Positions 24,348 to 33,129 are shown, numbered from the stretch's first letter. The stretch is 64,000 nucleotides of DNA from Pyrobaculum neutrophilum V24Sta (GCF_000019805.1 NC_010525.1:1054001-1118000), one strand, 5' to 3'. A program made the numbers and translations. The notes: a model not told the origin generated them from the sequence alone.

Positions 24348-25699
24348 GCCAGGCCCCTCTTCCTCCTCCTGGCCGCCCCGACCTCCCTGGTGCTGGCGGT
24401 CACCACCTCGTATATCTTGGCCTTGTGCGGCTTTAGCCTGAGGGCGCGGCCCATCCTCTGTATGAACTGTCTTGTACTGGAGGTTCCGCCTAGGATTACG
24501 ACCACGTCTACGTCGGGGACGTCCACCCCCTCGTCTAGCACCTTCCCCGTCACTATTGCCTTGAATTCCCCCCGCCTGAAGGCTGACATGACCAGCTCTC
24601 TCTCGTAGGGCGTGGTGTCGTGCGCCACAAGGGGGATGAGGTAGCGCTCCGACACGGCTCTGGCAAGGGAGGTGTATTCGGTAAATATGATCACCTTGGA
24701 GTCTCTATGTTTCGCCAGTATGTCCCCCACGGCGTCGACCTTTGCCTCTGTCTCGAAGATGAGCCGCCTCATGCCGTGCCAAGCGGCGAGGGCCCTCCTC
24801 GCCTCGGGGTCGCGGCCGGCGAGAACGACGAGTTTTTGGAAGTCAGACGGCGATCTGAACCTCAGACCCCTCTTCCTGAGGTAGGCGAGGTACCGCCTCT
24901 CCAGCTCCTTATACAGCGCCCTCTCCTCCTCCCTCAGCTGCACCTTTACAACCTCCACCTCGTAGTCCGCCGTCCACAAGCCCCTCACCTCGGCGGCTGA
25001 TAGCCTATACACCACGGGGCCCACCAACCAGTCCAAATCTACGTGTAGCCCGTCTGCCCGCTCCGGCGTCGCCGTAAGCCCCATGCGGTAGGGGGCTGGG
25101 CTCAGCTCCGCGATCTGCCGGTAGGACTGGGAGGGTAGGTGGTGCACCTCGTCGAACACGAGAAGCCTAAACCTGTTTCCTATGGTCTCAACCGCCGCGT
25201 AGGCCGAGTCGTAGGTTATGACGGTGACGCAGCTCTCCCTCTTCTCCTCGCCGTACCACACCCCCACTCTCCCCGGGAAGTAGTGGGATAGGCGGGTCCT
25301 CCACTGTTGAACCAGCTCCACCGTGGGCACCACCACCAGCGCGGGCTCCCCAAGCTCTGCTATTGCCGCAATCGCCACGTGTGTTTTGCCGGCGCCCGTG
25401 GGCATGACCACAACGCCCCGTTTTGTCCTCATCCAAGCCGCGAGGGCCTCCCTCTGGTAGCTCCTGAGCTTGACCTCGGCGGCTGGCCTAACCTCTCTGC
25501 ACTGGGGGGCCCAGACCCTGTCCTCCACCTCCGCCCCCGCCGCCTTTGCGGCGGCTAGAATCCTCTGGTAGTATATGGCGAGAGCTCTGTATCTGCCCAC
25601 CCTGGGGTCCAGTTTTACGAAAGATAGCCTTCTGAGCTCCTCGGGGAGCTGGCCCTCCAGGAGTATAGTCCCCCTGTCCCAGAGGAGCGTCAGTCCCAC
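24344..25699 (-). CDS. xpb: XPB-type DNA helicase
   Basis: Superfamily 2 helicase of the archaeal XPB group, about 451 residues. Motifs in order: N-terminal damage-recognition-like domain; LRSYQREALAAW (Q-like); MPTGAGKTHVA (motif I); LLVFDEVHHLPSQ (II); MGLTATPERADG (III); DSKVIIFTEYTS (IV); VLDEGVDVPDVDVVVI (V); QFIQRMGRALR (VI). GTG at 25699 chosen because homologs start close to the LLWDRGTI segment; a longer upstream frame is low-complexity Gly/Arg antisense to the next gene. Coupled to bax1. Confidence 0.92.
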   Translation of the reverse strand: MGLTLLWDRGTILLEGQLPEELRRLSFVKLDPRVGRYRALAIYYQRILAAAKAAGAEVEDRVWAPQCREVRPAAEVKLRSYQREALAAWMRTKRGVVVMPTGAGKTHVAIAAIAELGEPALVVVPTVELVQQWRTRLSHYFPGRVGVWYGEEKRESCVTVITYDSAYAAVETIGNRFRLLVFDEVHHLPSQSYRQIAELSPAPYRMGLTATPERADGLHVDLDWLVGPVVYRLSAAEVRGLWTADYEVEVVKVQLREEERALYKELERRYLAYLRKRGLRFRSPSDFQKLVVLAGRDPEARRALAAWHGMRRLIFETEAKVDAVGDILAKHRDSKVIIFTEYTSLARAVSERYLIPLVAHDTTPYERELVMSAFRRGEFKAIVTGKVLDEGVDVPDVDVVVILGGTSSTRQFIQRMGRALRLKPHKAKIYEVVTASTREVGAARRRKRGLA

Positions 25700-26559
25700 C
25701 GCACCTCCACCCCCGCCCCCGCCCTCTTGGCCTTCTCCAGCAAGTAGTTGGCCATGGCGGCGTCGAAGAGCGGGTTGCCCACCGATTTGTAGACCTTTAT
25801 CTCGCCGAATCTGCACTCCCTCCCCCTTAGGAAATCCCCTATATACACCCAGCTACCGCCCACGTCGTCGGTCTCCTCAGCCGCGTGCGGATTGTCCACA
25901 AGCATGCAGCCGGCCCTCCTCTTGACCTCGTCGTCTAGCTCCCTCACGGGCCGGGGCGCCCCTATGGAGATAACCGCCGCCCCCTCCCTGAGCTCCCTCC
26001 CGGCCACAACCGGCGTTTTGGATGTGGTGGCCGCTATCACCAGGTCGCTCCTCAGCGCGGCCGGCAAGCTCGCCGCCTCTCCTCCCCACTTCGCCGCCAC
26101 CTCCCTGGCCCTTTCCTCCGACACGTCGTATATCTTGAACCGCGCGTGGGGGTACAGGGCCTTGAACACCCTAATGTGGTACTCCCCCTGGACGCCGGCT
26201 CCCACGACCCCCACCTCCGCGGGCCTGGCGCCTAGGGCCTGGGCCGCCACGGCGCTTGCCGCCGCCGTGCGCCAAGCCGTCAGCTGGGTCCCGTTTATCA
26301 ACGCCTGGGGCGTGCCGGTCTCCGGGTCGAAGACCATGACCACGGCCTTGACGGTGGGCCTCGCCTTGGGGTATATCCCCACGAGCTTCACCGTGATTCC
26401 CTGGCCCGCGATGTGCCCCACCATGGGGGCGAACCAAGTCTCGCCTACTGTCAAGGCCTGCCTCGGCAGAAACTTGGCCTCTGCGAAGTAGGCCCTTCTT
26501 ATGGCCTCCACAGCCTCGGCGGGGTCGACGAGGAAGTCGATATTTGGCAGAACTAGCAC
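25690..26559 (-). CDS. Ornithine cyclodeaminase / mu-crystallin family protein
   Basis: NAD(P)-dependent enzyme of the OCD/alanine dehydrogenase (AlaDH archaeal type) family, 289 residues. Motifs: KLVGIYPKARPTVKAVV, INGTQLTAWRTAA, dinucleotide-binding VGVVGAGVQGEYH, VISIGAP, and MLVDN. The reaction (ornithine deamination, alanine dehydrogenase or imine reduction) cannot be fixed from sequence. GTG start at 26559 with TATA AATTTAAAAAG at 26578-26588. Overlaps XPB by 10 bases, so the three genes form one unit. Confidence 0.85.
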   Translation of the reverse strand: MLVLPNIDFLVDPAEAVEAIRRAYFAEAKFLPRQALTVGETWFAPMVGHIAGQGITVKLVGIYPKARPTVKAVVMVFDPETGTPQALINGTQLTAWRTAAASAVAAQALGARPAEVGVVGAGVQGEYHIRVFKALYPHARFKIYDVSEERAREVAAKWGGEAASLPAALRSDLVIAATTSKTPVVAGRELREGAAVISIGAPRPVRELDDEVKRRAGCMLVDNPHAAEETDDVGGSWVYIGDFLRGRECRFGEIKVYKSVGNPLFDAAMANYLLEKAKRAGAGVEVRWD

Positions 26560-26582
26560 GTCTGCCTCAGGGCACCACCTTT

Positions 26583-27224
26583 TTAAATTTTATTCAGTAG
26601 GTAGGCGAAGGCCAGGGTGGATGCGGCCAATATGGCGAAGACCGCCGGGGGGCTGTCCGCCAGGGGGAGCCACTTGAGGTTCATGCCGTATATGCTGGTT
26701 ATGAGGAGCGCCGGAAGCGCCACAGTGCCCAGCCATGTGAGCTTCTTCATCGACGCGTTCAGCGACACCTGTACCATCGTGGCGTAGAGGAGACGCAGAT
26801 CTCTCGCGTATCTCCTCAAGACGAGCGCCTTCCGGTAGAGCGCCCTCGAGTAGTTCTGCGCCCTGTGGCCCACCAGCCCCCTCCTGCCCAGCTCTCTGCC
26901 GAAGTTGTACAGCTGCGACGCGACGTAGTAGAGGTGGTGCGCTAGGTAAGACGCCGTGTATATCTCGCCCGGCCGCACCGCCTCCTCCATCTCAAGCCTG
27001 TACTCCAGCTGGTCGAGGAAGCTCTCCGTCTGGTGGAGAGCCGCAGAGAGGCTCTCGAGCGCCCTCTGGAAGGCCTCCTGGACAGTTGCGTAGGGCCCCT
27101 TCGCCACCCTCCCCTCCCGATCCACGACGAGCTCTATCTGCTCCTCCTTGACCTCCCCCTCCTCCACCTTCACAAGGGGGAGCTGGACGACCGTGGCCCC
27201 GCCCTCTTCAAATATATAGACCAT
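26583..27224 (-). CDS. CorA-like divalent cation transporter, short form
   Basis: 213 residues. The C-terminus holds the CorA hallmark: helix TVALPALLITSIYGMNLKWLP with the GMN selectivity motif, followed by a second membrane helix (AVFAILAASTLAFAYLL). The N-terminal cytoplasmic part is much shorter than in classical CorA (about 310 residues), though its long helices (EAFQRALESLSAALHQ..., SRALYRKALVLRRYARD) are in place. ATG at 27224; TATA at 27243-27251. Confidence 0.82.
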   Translation of the reverse strand: MVYIFEEGGATVVQLPLVKVEEGEVKEEQIELVVDREGRVAKGPYATVQEAFQRALESLSAALHQTESFLDQLEYRLEMEEAVRPGEIYTASYLAHHLYYVASQLYNFGRELGRRGLVGHRAQNYSRALYRKALVLRRYARDLRLLYATMVQVSLNASMKKLTWLGTVALPALLITSIYGMNLKWLPLADSPPAVFAILAASTLAFAYLLNKI

Positions 27225-27251
27225 GTCTCCCCAACCTACGTGGCATATAAG
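27210..27251. promoter_or_regulatory. Reciprocal divergent promoters lying inside each other's genes
   Basis: AAATATATAGA (27210-27220) is 20-30 bases before the plus-strand start at 27240 but lies inside the CorA-like coding region. GCATATAAG (27243-27251) is 19-27 bases before the minus-strand start at 27224 but lies inside the CPBP gene. The two start codons are 15 bases apart. Confidence 0.65.
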
Positions 27252-27743
27252 GCTGACCTCGGCGTTGCCGGCGCGGCGGCGCTCGCCGCCATGTTGACGG
27301 CGCTGGCGCTGGTGCCGAGGCCATATGGGGAGCTGGCCGTGTTGGCGGCGGCCCCCCTCCTGCGGAGGCGTGTGGCGTGGGTTAGGTTTTCGCCCACCCA
27401 CATCGCGGCCTCCCTCGCCGTCTACGCCGCCGCCTTCGCCCTGGATTATGTCACCGTGGGTCCTCCGGCGTATGTCCCGACGTGGTGGGACGCCGCTGTT
27501 TTGACCCCCTTCGCAGAGGAGCTGGTCTTCAGGGCAGCGGCCTTCGCCCTCCTCCCCCCGCCCGCTTCCTGGATATTCGCAGTGGCGGTCTTCGGGGCGT
27601 TGCACCCCGCCAACCCCCTCCTGGCGTCTCTCTACGGCCTCGCCTTGGCGTTGATGTACCGCGGCGGGGGCTACGCGGCCTCGGCGGGTCTACACGCCGT
27701 CAACAACCTGGTCTGGCTTACGCTAGCCGCAGGCCGCCTCTAG
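27240..27743 (+). CDS. CPBP family intramembrane protease-like protein
   Basis: 167-residue polytopic membrane protein of the CAAX-protease/bacteriocin-processing family. Motif 1 FAEELVFRAAAF (EExxxR), motif 2 FGALHP (FxxxH) and motif 3 LHAVNN (HxxxN) are all present, so it may be an active metalloprotease. GTG at 27240 chosen from TATA spacing; the frame is open upstream as antisense of the CorA gene. Overlaps the convergent radical SAM gene by 21 bases. Confidence 0.85.
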   Translation: MAYKADLGVAGAAALAAMLTALALVPRPYGELAVLAAAPLLRRRVAWVRFSPTHIAASLAVYAAAFALDYVTVGPPAYVPTWWDAAVLTPFAEELVFRAAAFALLPPPASWIFAVAVFGALHPANPLLASLYGLALALMYRGGGYAASAGLHAVNNLVWLTLAAGRL

Positions 27744-29159
27744 GTAGCGGAGGTACCGCCTCTTCAGCTCGCCGTGTGGGTGGTGGCCCTCTACATGGCC
27801 CCAGGGGAGCGGGTCGTCCCTCGGGGCGAAGACGTAGCCGAAGGCGCCCTCCCTTAGGAGCCGCTTTAGGTAGCCCACGGGGGAGGGGGCCCCCGCGGCC
27901 TCCTCTATATGCCCAGCGACCTCCCTCCCGCCTAGGGCGAGCGCCGCCTGTACCGCGCCTAGCTCCGGCTCGTAGTAGGTGAACTCGTCGTGGGGGGCCC
28001 TCCTGAGGAGGGCTATCTTCTCCCTGAGCCTCCTGGGCTTCTCCATGGCGCTGTATTGAAGCGGGGTCTGGGGCTTGGGGATGAAGGGGTTGACGCTTAG
28101 CGCTAGGCGGGCGCCCCTCCTCTTCGCCTCGGCCGCAAGCTCCGCGACCTCCTCTAGGTCGTCGTCTCTTTCGCAGGGGAGTCCCACCATCAGATACATC
28201 TTGATCTTTAGGCCTAGAGACGCCGCCTGCTCCGCCACCCTCAACACGTCTCTGTCAGAGATGTCTTTGCCCAGGGCCTTCCTAAGCCTTTCGCTGGATT
28301 CCGGGGCTATGGTTAAGGTCCTCTGCCCAAGGGCCGCGATCAGCTCCAGCGTTTCGCCGTCGAGGAGCTCCGCCCTAAGCGAGGGCAGAGATAGGGGCAC
28401 GCCTCTGCCCAGGGCCTCCCTCAGGAGATCTTTGAAGTGGGGGTGGGCGTTTGCGGTGAGGGCGACTAGGGAGGGCCTTATGCCGTATTTCCCGTAGAGC
28501 TCCTCCGCATCCCGGAGCGCCGCCTGCCAGTCCCTCGGCCTATACGGCTTAGTTATGTAGCTCTCCATGCAGAAGAGGCAACTGTAGGGGCAGCCCCTCG
28601 CCAGCTCCACCGAGAGGCTGAAGGCCGCCTCGGGCTCGGGTATACGCCTGTAGTCGTAGGCCGCGTCTGCGGCGTGGGCGATCTTAACCCTGTGGGGGCC
28701 GCGCGCCGGGTAGTAAAGCCCCTCGGCCTCCTCCCCCGTGGCTATGTATCGCACGAGGGCTCCCCAAAGGGGCTCCAGCTCCCCCACGGCAACGGCGTCG
28801 GCGAATTCGGCCAGCGGCTCCGGGTTGGCGGAGACGGGGGGCCCGCCGACCACCAGCCGCGGCTTTTCCCTCCCGGCCGACCTGGGCGAGAGGCCGGCCT
28901 CCCTCAGCATCTTCACCAGGTTGACGTAGTCAAGCTCGTAATGTACCGTGGCTACGACGTAGTCGAAGTGGGAGAGGGGGGTGCCGTCTTCTACGCCCCT
29001 GGGGCCTCGATCCGCCGTGAACCGCTCGACGTAGAACCCCTCGTCTTGAAGCTTGAAGTAGAGCATGTGGAAGACCGCGGAGGACATGGCCACCGCGTAG
29101 GTGGAGGGGTAGAGGAGGGCGACCTTGATAGCGTTTTTCCTATACGCGACGCGTCTCAC
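27723..29159 (-). CDS. Radical SAM protein (B12-binding-like N-terminus)
   Basis: 478 residues. The N-terminal part (VALLYPSTYAVAMSS, then DYVVATVHYELDYVNL, LVVGGPPVSANPEPLAEFAD) resembles the cobalamin-binding-like domain of archaeal radical SAM proteins. The cluster motif is CPYSCLFC. LTIAPESSERLRKALGK, MYLMVGLPCERDDDL and NPFIPKPQTPLQ mark the methylthiotransferase-like barrel. Substrate unknown. GTG at 29159; TATA CTTATATATC at 29175-29184. Confidence 0.85.
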   Translation of the reverse strand: MRRVAYRKNAIKVALLYPSTYAVAMSSAVFHMLYFKLQDEGFYVERFTADRGPRGVEDGTPLSHFDYVVATVHYELDYVNLVKMLREAGLSPRSAGREKPRLVVGGPPVSANPEPLAEFADAVAVGELEPLWGALVRYIATGEEAEGLYYPARGPHRVKIAHAADAAYDYRRIPEPEAAFSLSVELARGCPYSCLFCMESYITKPYRPRDWQAALRDAEELYGKYGIRPSLVALTANAHPHFKDLLREALGRGVPLSLPSLRAELLDGETLELIAALGQRTLTIAPESSERLRKALGKDISDRDVLRVAEQAASLGLKIKMYLMVGLPCERDDDLEEVAELAAEAKRRGARLALSVNPFIPKPQTPLQYSAMEKPRRLREKIALLRRAPHDEFTYYEPELGAVQAALALGGREVAGHIEEAAGAPSPVGYLKRLLREGAFGYVFAPRDDPLPWGHVEGHHPHGELKRRYLRYLEAACG

Positions 29160-29160
29160 A

Positions 29161-29184
29161 GCTTAAATACCGCAGATATATAAG
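29161..29184. promoter_or_regulatory. Interleaved divergent promoters
   Basis: CTTAAATACC (29162-29171) serves the plus-strand gene starting at 29190. CTTATATATC read on the minus strand (29175-29184) serves the radical SAM gene starting at 29159. Each box lies between the other box and its start, so factor binding at the two is likely mutually exclusive. Confidence 0.55.
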
Positions 29185-29189
29185 AGGCT

Positions 29190-29609
29190 ATGGACCTTGT
29201 GAGGGGGTTGCGCCAAGGCGAATACCTGGTCTACTTCATGATCCTGATCCTCACGGCTGTTCTACTCGCCGTTTCTCTATACCTATCTGTCTTGAGGATC
29301 TACGAGCTGTTCGCCCTCTCGTACAGCACAGATAAGCTGGCGCAGGCCATCTACATCGCGCTCTCCGACATATTCCTAGCCGTCGTATTTGTGGAGCTCA
29401 TCGACACCTTCGTGACGTACATAGAGCGTAAGAAGATCGTGGTGTATAAGATCATCGACGTGGCCTTGGTAGCCCTGGCTAGAGAGCTCTTCGTCTACCT
29501 AGCTCCCGTCAACAAGGAGTTCCAGATCGAGAAGGCGGCCGCCATCGTCGCCGCCACCCTCGTAGTCGGCATAATAGACTTCCTCCAGAGAAAAACCTCT
29601 AGACGTTGA
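29190..29609 (+). CDS. PsiE-like small membrane protein
   Basis: 139 residues with about four membrane segments (YLVYFMILILTAVLLAVSLYL; IFLAVVFVELIDTFVTYI; VVYKIIDVALVALARELFVYL; AAAIVAATLVVGIIDFL), the layout of the phosphate-starvation-inducible PsiE family. Function of that family is not known. ATG at 29190 with a well-placed TATA box. Confidence 0.75.
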   Translation: MDLVRGLRQGEYLVYFMILILTAVLLAVSLYLSVLRIYELFALSYSTDKLAQAIYIALSDIFLAVVFVELIDTFVTYIERKKIVVYKIIDVALVALARELFVYLAPVNKEFQIEKAAAIVAATLVVGIIDFLQRKTSRR

Positions 29610-29694
29610 CCTTCTCCGCGGGCGGCCGCCGCCTGCTGACGTCTGGTAGGCGGTGGGGGCGGTAAAGTTTATTAACACGGCCCTTTTCCATCCC

Positions 29695-30060
29695 GTGTCT
29701 GCGCCGGCATTCAACATAGTTTCAGTGCGTGAGAACAAGCTCCTCGGCAGGAGGGAGTTGGTGGTGGAGGCCCTCCACAGGGAAGCCTCTACACCCACGA
29801 GACAGAGCGTTAGGGAGTGGGTGGCGCAACAGCTTGGGGTCGACGTCGTCAACGTCTTAGTGAGGAAGATCAAGACCGAGTTTGGAGTTGGGAGGTCTAT
29901 CGCAGAGGTGCACGTATACAGCGACTCCAAGCTGGCGCGTGCTGTGGAGCCGCTCTACGTACTTGCCAGAAACCTCGGAGAGGAGGGCAAGAAGCTCGTC
30001 GAGGAGGCCAAGAAGAGGAGGAGCGCCAGGAGGGAGAAGAGGAGGAAGAGGAAGAAGTAG
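29695..30060 (+). CDS. rps24e: 30S ribosomal protein S24e
   Basis: 121 residues. NIVSVRENKLLGRRELVVEA and TRQSVREWVAQQLGVD are family signatures; the tail is a run of Lys/Arg. GTG at 29695 chosen (protein starts VSAPAFNIV) because GTTTATTAA at 29668-29676 is correctly placed; the frame is open upstream to 29653. Followed two bases later by S27ae. Confidence 0.95.
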   Translation: MSAPAFNIVSVRENKLLGRRELVVEALHREASTPTRQSVREWVAQQLGVDVVNVLVRKIKTEFGVGRSIAEVHVYSDSKLARAVEPLYVLARNLGEEGKKLVEEAKKRRSARREKRRKRKK

Positions 30061-30062
30061 CT

Positions 30063-30254
30063 ATGTCTAAGAAGGCGCCTGCACAGAAGAAGCTCCCCCG
30101 CGCCGCGGCTTGGTACGAGATCGATATGCAGAAGGGCGTCTTTAGGTTTAAGAACAAGCTCTGCCCGAAGTGCGGCTCCGTCATGGCCTTCCACAGGGAG
30201 CCAGTGCCGAGGTGGCACTGCGGTAAGTGCGGCTTTACCCAGTTCCAGAGGTAG
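30063..30254 (+). CDS. rps27ae: 30S ribosomal protein S27ae
   Basis: 63 residues with a zinc-ribbon: CPKCGSVMAFH then CGKCGFT. No ubiquitin fusion, as usual in archaea. Its TAG stop shares the final G with the GTG start of kae1 (TAGTG), a tight translational coupling. Confidence 0.95.
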   Translation: MSKKAPAQKKLPRAAAWYEIDMQKGVFRFKNKLCPKCGSVMAFHREPVPRWHCGKCGFTQFQR

Positions 30255-31264
30255 TGCTGGTCCTCGGCGTTGAGTCGACCGCCCACACCTTCAGCATAGG
30301 GGTCGTTAAAGACGGCGTGGTGCTCGGCCAACTGGGGAAGACCTACATCCCGCCGGGGGGCGGGGGGATACACCCCCGCGAGGCGGCTGAGCACCACGCC
30401 AGGGTGGCCCCCTCCATACTCCGCCAGCTCCTGGGCCAGCTGGGGGTGGGGCTGTCGGACATCGGCGCGGTGGCCTACGCCGCCGGCCCAGGTCTAGGCC
30501 CCGCCCTCAGGGTGGGGGCCGTACTGGCGAGGGCCTTGGCCATTAGGCTGGGCGTGCCGGTTGTGCCCGTGCACCACGGCGTGGCGCACATCGAGGTGGC
30601 CCGCTACGCCACCGGCGCGTGCGACCCGCTGGTGGTTCTGATCTCCGGCGGCCACACGGTGGTGGCGGGGTACTCCGATGGGCGCTATAGGGTTTTCGGC
30701 GAAACCCTCGACGTGGCTATCGGAAACGCCATTGACATGTTTGCGAGGGAGGTGGGGCTGGGCTTCCCGGGGGTGCCGGCGGTGGAGAAATGCGCCGAGT
30801 CCGCGGAGACGGTGGTGCCCTTCCCCATGCCGATAGTTGGGCAGGACCTCTCCTATGCGGGGCTCGCCACCCACGCGCTTCAGCTCGTGAAGAGGGGGGT
30901 CCCCCTCCCCGTGGTCTGCAGATCGCTTGTGGAAACCGCCTACTACATGCTTGCGGAGGTGGTGGAGAGGGCGCTGGCCTATACGAGGAAGAGGGAGGTG
31001 GTGGTGGCGGGGGGCGTCGCGAGGAGCAGGCGGCTGAAGGAGATCCTGCGGGCCGTGGGCGAGGAGCACGGCGCCGTTGTGAAGGTTGTCCCCGACGAAT
31101 ATGCGGGCGACAACGGGGCCATGATAGCCCTCACCGGCTACTACGCCTATAGACGCGGCGTATACACCACGCCGGAGGGCAGCTTCGTGAGGCAGAGGTG
31201 GAGGCTAGACAGCGTGGACGTGCCCTGGTTCCGCGACCTCTGCCCGGTCACAACGTATATATAG
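30254..31264 (+). CDS. kae1: KEOPS subunit Kae1 (tRNA N6-threonylcarbamoyltransferase)
   Basis: Catalytic subunit that attaches threonylcarbamoyl to A37 of ANN-decoding tRNAs. About 336 residues, no Bud32 kinase fusion. Motifs: LGVESTAHTFSIG, GIHPREAAEHHA, AAGPGLGPALRVG, metal-binding HHGVAHIE, LISGGHT, GETLDVAIGNAIDMFAR, VAGGVARS, YAGDNGAMIA. The GTG start overlaps the S27ae stop by one base. Cotranscribed with S24e and S27ae. Confidence 0.95.
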   Translation: MLVLGVESTAHTFSIGVVKDGVVLGQLGKTYIPPGGGGIHPREAAEHHARVAPSILRQLLGQLGVGLSDIGAVAYAAGPGLGPALRVGAVLARALAIRLGVPVVPVHHGVAHIEVARYATGACDPLVVLISGGHTVVAGYSDGRYRVFGETLDVAIGNAIDMFAREVGLGFPGVPAVEKCAESAETVVPFPMPIVGQDLSYAGLATHALQLVKRGVPLPVVCRSLVETAYYMLAEVVERALAYTRKREVVVAGGVARSRRLKEILRAVGEEHGAVVKVVPDEYAGDNGAMIALTGYYAYRRGVYTTPEGSFVRQRWRLDSVDVPWFRDLCPVTTYI

Positions 31265-31283
31265 CTCTCCCCGGGGCGGGGCG

Positions 31284-31607
31284 ATGAAGCTGGCTCTGGC
31301 GTTGATAGGCGCCGGCGCCGCCTTGGTGGCCTTCGCGCTGGCGAACGCCCTATACCTCTACTTCTCTGCTGTGCCTAAGACCGCCCTAAACGTCACCGCG
31401 CCCCTTATAGGCCAGGTCAAGATCTCGGGGGTGCCCGACCCCTACCACGTGGGGGTCGGCGTGTTGAGGGGGGTCCTTCTGCTGGCCATAGGCCTTATTG
31501 GGGGGAAGCTGATAGACACGGGCCTCGCCGAGCTTAGGGAGAGGAGGCGGGAGGAGGCCCTCAGGAGGTACTACGAGCAGTATGGATATCAGTACCAGCA
31601 GTATTGA
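31284..31607 (+). CDS. Hypothetical two-span membrane protein
   Basis: 107 residues: two hydrophobic segments (LALALIGAGAALVAFALANALYL and VGVLRGVLLLAIGLIGGKLI), then a charged helix and a C-terminal Tyr/Gln-rich tail (YYEQYGYQYQQY). Family not recognised. It follows kae1 by 19 bases and its end overlaps the next gene by 26 bases. Confidence 0.65.
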   Translation: MKLALALIGAGAALVAFALANALYLYFSAVPKTALNVTAPLIGQVKISGVPDPYHVGVGVLRGVLLLAIGLIGGKLIDTGLAELRERRREEALRRYYEQYGYQYQQY

Positions 31608-31902
31608 CGAGCTTGTCCTCGAGTACTTTAGACGTCTGGAGGAGAGGGGGCTGGGCCGGTGGGTCGACGAGGTCTTCCCAACGTCGTCTAGACTCGACCG
31701 CGTTAGGGAGCTCGCCGGCCGCTCCGCCGAGGACGCCGTGGAGGCGCTGGCGGGCGAGATAGCGGGCAAGATAGTTGCGGAGGTGGCGGCTGAGGTCGTG
31801 GGGGCGCCGGCCGAAACCGCCGTGTGGCTTCTGGCGCGGAGGATCGCCCTGTGGTATCTTCAGCTGGCGGTGGAGCTCGGCGTAGTGCGCGCGCGTAGGT
31901 AG
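31582..31902 (+). CDS. Hypothetical protein, alanine-rich helical
   Basis: 106 residues, unrecognised. Predicted helical: a charged N-terminus with SIDELVLEYFRRLEERGL, then a long Ala/Glu/Val-rich helix (AGEIAGKIVAEVAAEVVGA) and a more hydrophobic C-terminal helix (TAVWLLARRIALWYLQLAVEL). It overlaps the upstream gene by 26 bases and the convergent radical SAM gene by 43 bases. Confidence 0.6.
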   Translation: MDISTSSIDELVLEYFRRLEERGLGRWVDEVFPTSSRLDRVRELAGRSAEDAVEALAGEIAGKIVAEVAAEVVGAPAETAVWLLARRIALWYLQLAVELGVVRARR

Positions 31903-33098
31903 ACGTCGAGTTCTCTGTAGGTCTCCACTATCCTTCTGCTGAGCTCGATCTGCTCCCTCCAGTAGCCCTCCACCTTCCTCCTATGCCTCTTTATGAATTG
32001 TTCGTAGAGGGGGTGGGGCGGCGCGGGGCGGCGGCCCCACAGCGGGGTGCCGGGAAGCGGTATGTAGTAGTGCATGCGGATGTTGGCGCCCATGGCCACC
32101 AGCTTCTCCATCTCTCTCACGGTCTTCACGACGTCGTCTTCCTCCTCGCCCGGCAGACCCCCTATTACGTCGACCACCGGCTTGAACCCCATGGACACCG
32201 CCGTCTTGACGGCCTCCTCCACGGCGGCTACGTCGTGATCCCTCTTGGTCAGTTTGAGGAGCTTGTCTGAGGCGGTCTGGAGGCCGAAGGAGATGCGGCG
32301 GTTTGCCACGTAGGGCTTCACCGCCTTGAGGACGTCCCGGGTTACGGTCTCCGGCCGCGTCTCTGAGGGGAACGTGCCGAGGTGGGGGACCCCTCCCACC
32401 TCTCTGACGGCCTTAAGTAAGGCCGCCAGCGCGTCTGGGCTTGGGGTTCTGCCGTCTGGCGAGCCGTAGAGGAAGCCCACCGGCGCTATAAATCTGATGG
32501 CCCGGTGGCCGGCGGCTACGTAGGCCTTGGCCAGCTCCACGACGTTCTCCAGCGGCCTGAAGCGGACGCGGCCTTGGGCCCACGTCTGGCAGAAGGCGCA
32601 TCTGTAGACGCAGGACCTCATTATTTCGATGGGTGGATAGACCTCCAGCGATCTGCTGTATGTCCTATGGACAAGCTCCACATATACCCTGCGGCCGGCC
32701 CTCGGCCTCCCATCCACGGCGGTTATCGTGTTTGGGGGCGGCTCCTCTCCCCCCTCGGCTTCTCTCTCGACGATGGCGGGGAGGGCGGCTTCCCCGTCGC
32801 CGACAACTACGTACTTCACCCCCAGCTTCAACAGCGTCAGCGGGTCGCCCACCGCGTGGGGTCCGCCCGCCACGACGGGATATCTAGAAGCCACCTCCGC
32901 GATCTCGCGCCACTGTTCTATAAACACCGGCGTGGAGAGGCTGTACAAAACCAGGACCCTCTCCCCTTTTTGAGACAGCGCCGCTGCGTCGGCTAGGGGG
33001 TCGCGCGTGGGCAACACCCGGTACCTATCCTCCACCGGAGCGACGGCGTACGCCATGCCGTTGTTCGGACCCTCGTACAGCCTCGCCAGGAGGATCAC
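31860..33098 (-). CDS. B12-binding domain / radical SAM protein (TIGR04013-like)
   Basis: 412 residues. The N-terminal 110 residues resemble a cobalamin-binding fold (VLVLYSLSTPVFIEQWREI, PVVAGGPHAVGDPLTLLKLGV, VVVGDGEAALPAIVE). The cluster motif is CVYRCAFC near residue 165. IRFIAPVGFLYG and SFGLQTASDKLL mark the barrel; VVDVIGGLPGEEEDDV and YYIPLPGTPLW follow. Substrate unknown. GTG at 33098; a T/A-rich box at 33114-33124 is well placed. Confidence 0.86.
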   Translation of the reverse strand: MILLARLYEGPNNGMAYAVAPVEDRYRVLPTRDPLADAAALSQKGERVLVLYSLSTPVFIEQWREIAEVASRYPVVAGGPHAVGDPLTLLKLGVKYVVVGDGEAALPAIVEREAEGGEEPPPNTITAVDGRPRAGRRVYVELVHRTYSRSLEVYPPIEIMRSCVYRCAFCQTWAQGRVRFRPLENVVELAKAYVAAGHRAIRFIAPVGFLYGSPDGRTPSPDALAALLKAVREVGGVPHLGTFPSETRPETVTRDVLKAVKPYVANRRISFGLQTASDKLLKLTKRDHDVAAVEEAVKTAVSMGFKPVVDVIGGLPGEEEDDVVKTVREMEKLVAMGANIRMHYYIPLPGTPLWGRRPAPPHPLYEQFIKRHRRKVEGYWREQIELSRRIVETYRELDVYLRARTTPSSTAS

Positions 33099-33100
33099 GA

Positions 33101-33124
33101 TTTATTTATTCTCTGTTTTTTAAA
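33101..33124. promoter_or_regulatory. Interleaved divergent promoters
   Basis: ATTTATTTATTC (33101-33112) is 18-29 bases before the plus-strand ATG at 33130. The minus-strand box CTTTTTAAAAA (33114-33124) is 16-26 bases before the GTG at 33098. Same interleaved arrangement as at 29161-29184. Confidence 0.5.
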
Positions 33125-33129
33125 AAGCC

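Noticed and set aside
29497-29930. Minus-strand frame opposite the PsiE-like and S24e genes
   Set aside because: Antisense shadow of a well-recognised ribosomal protein gene.
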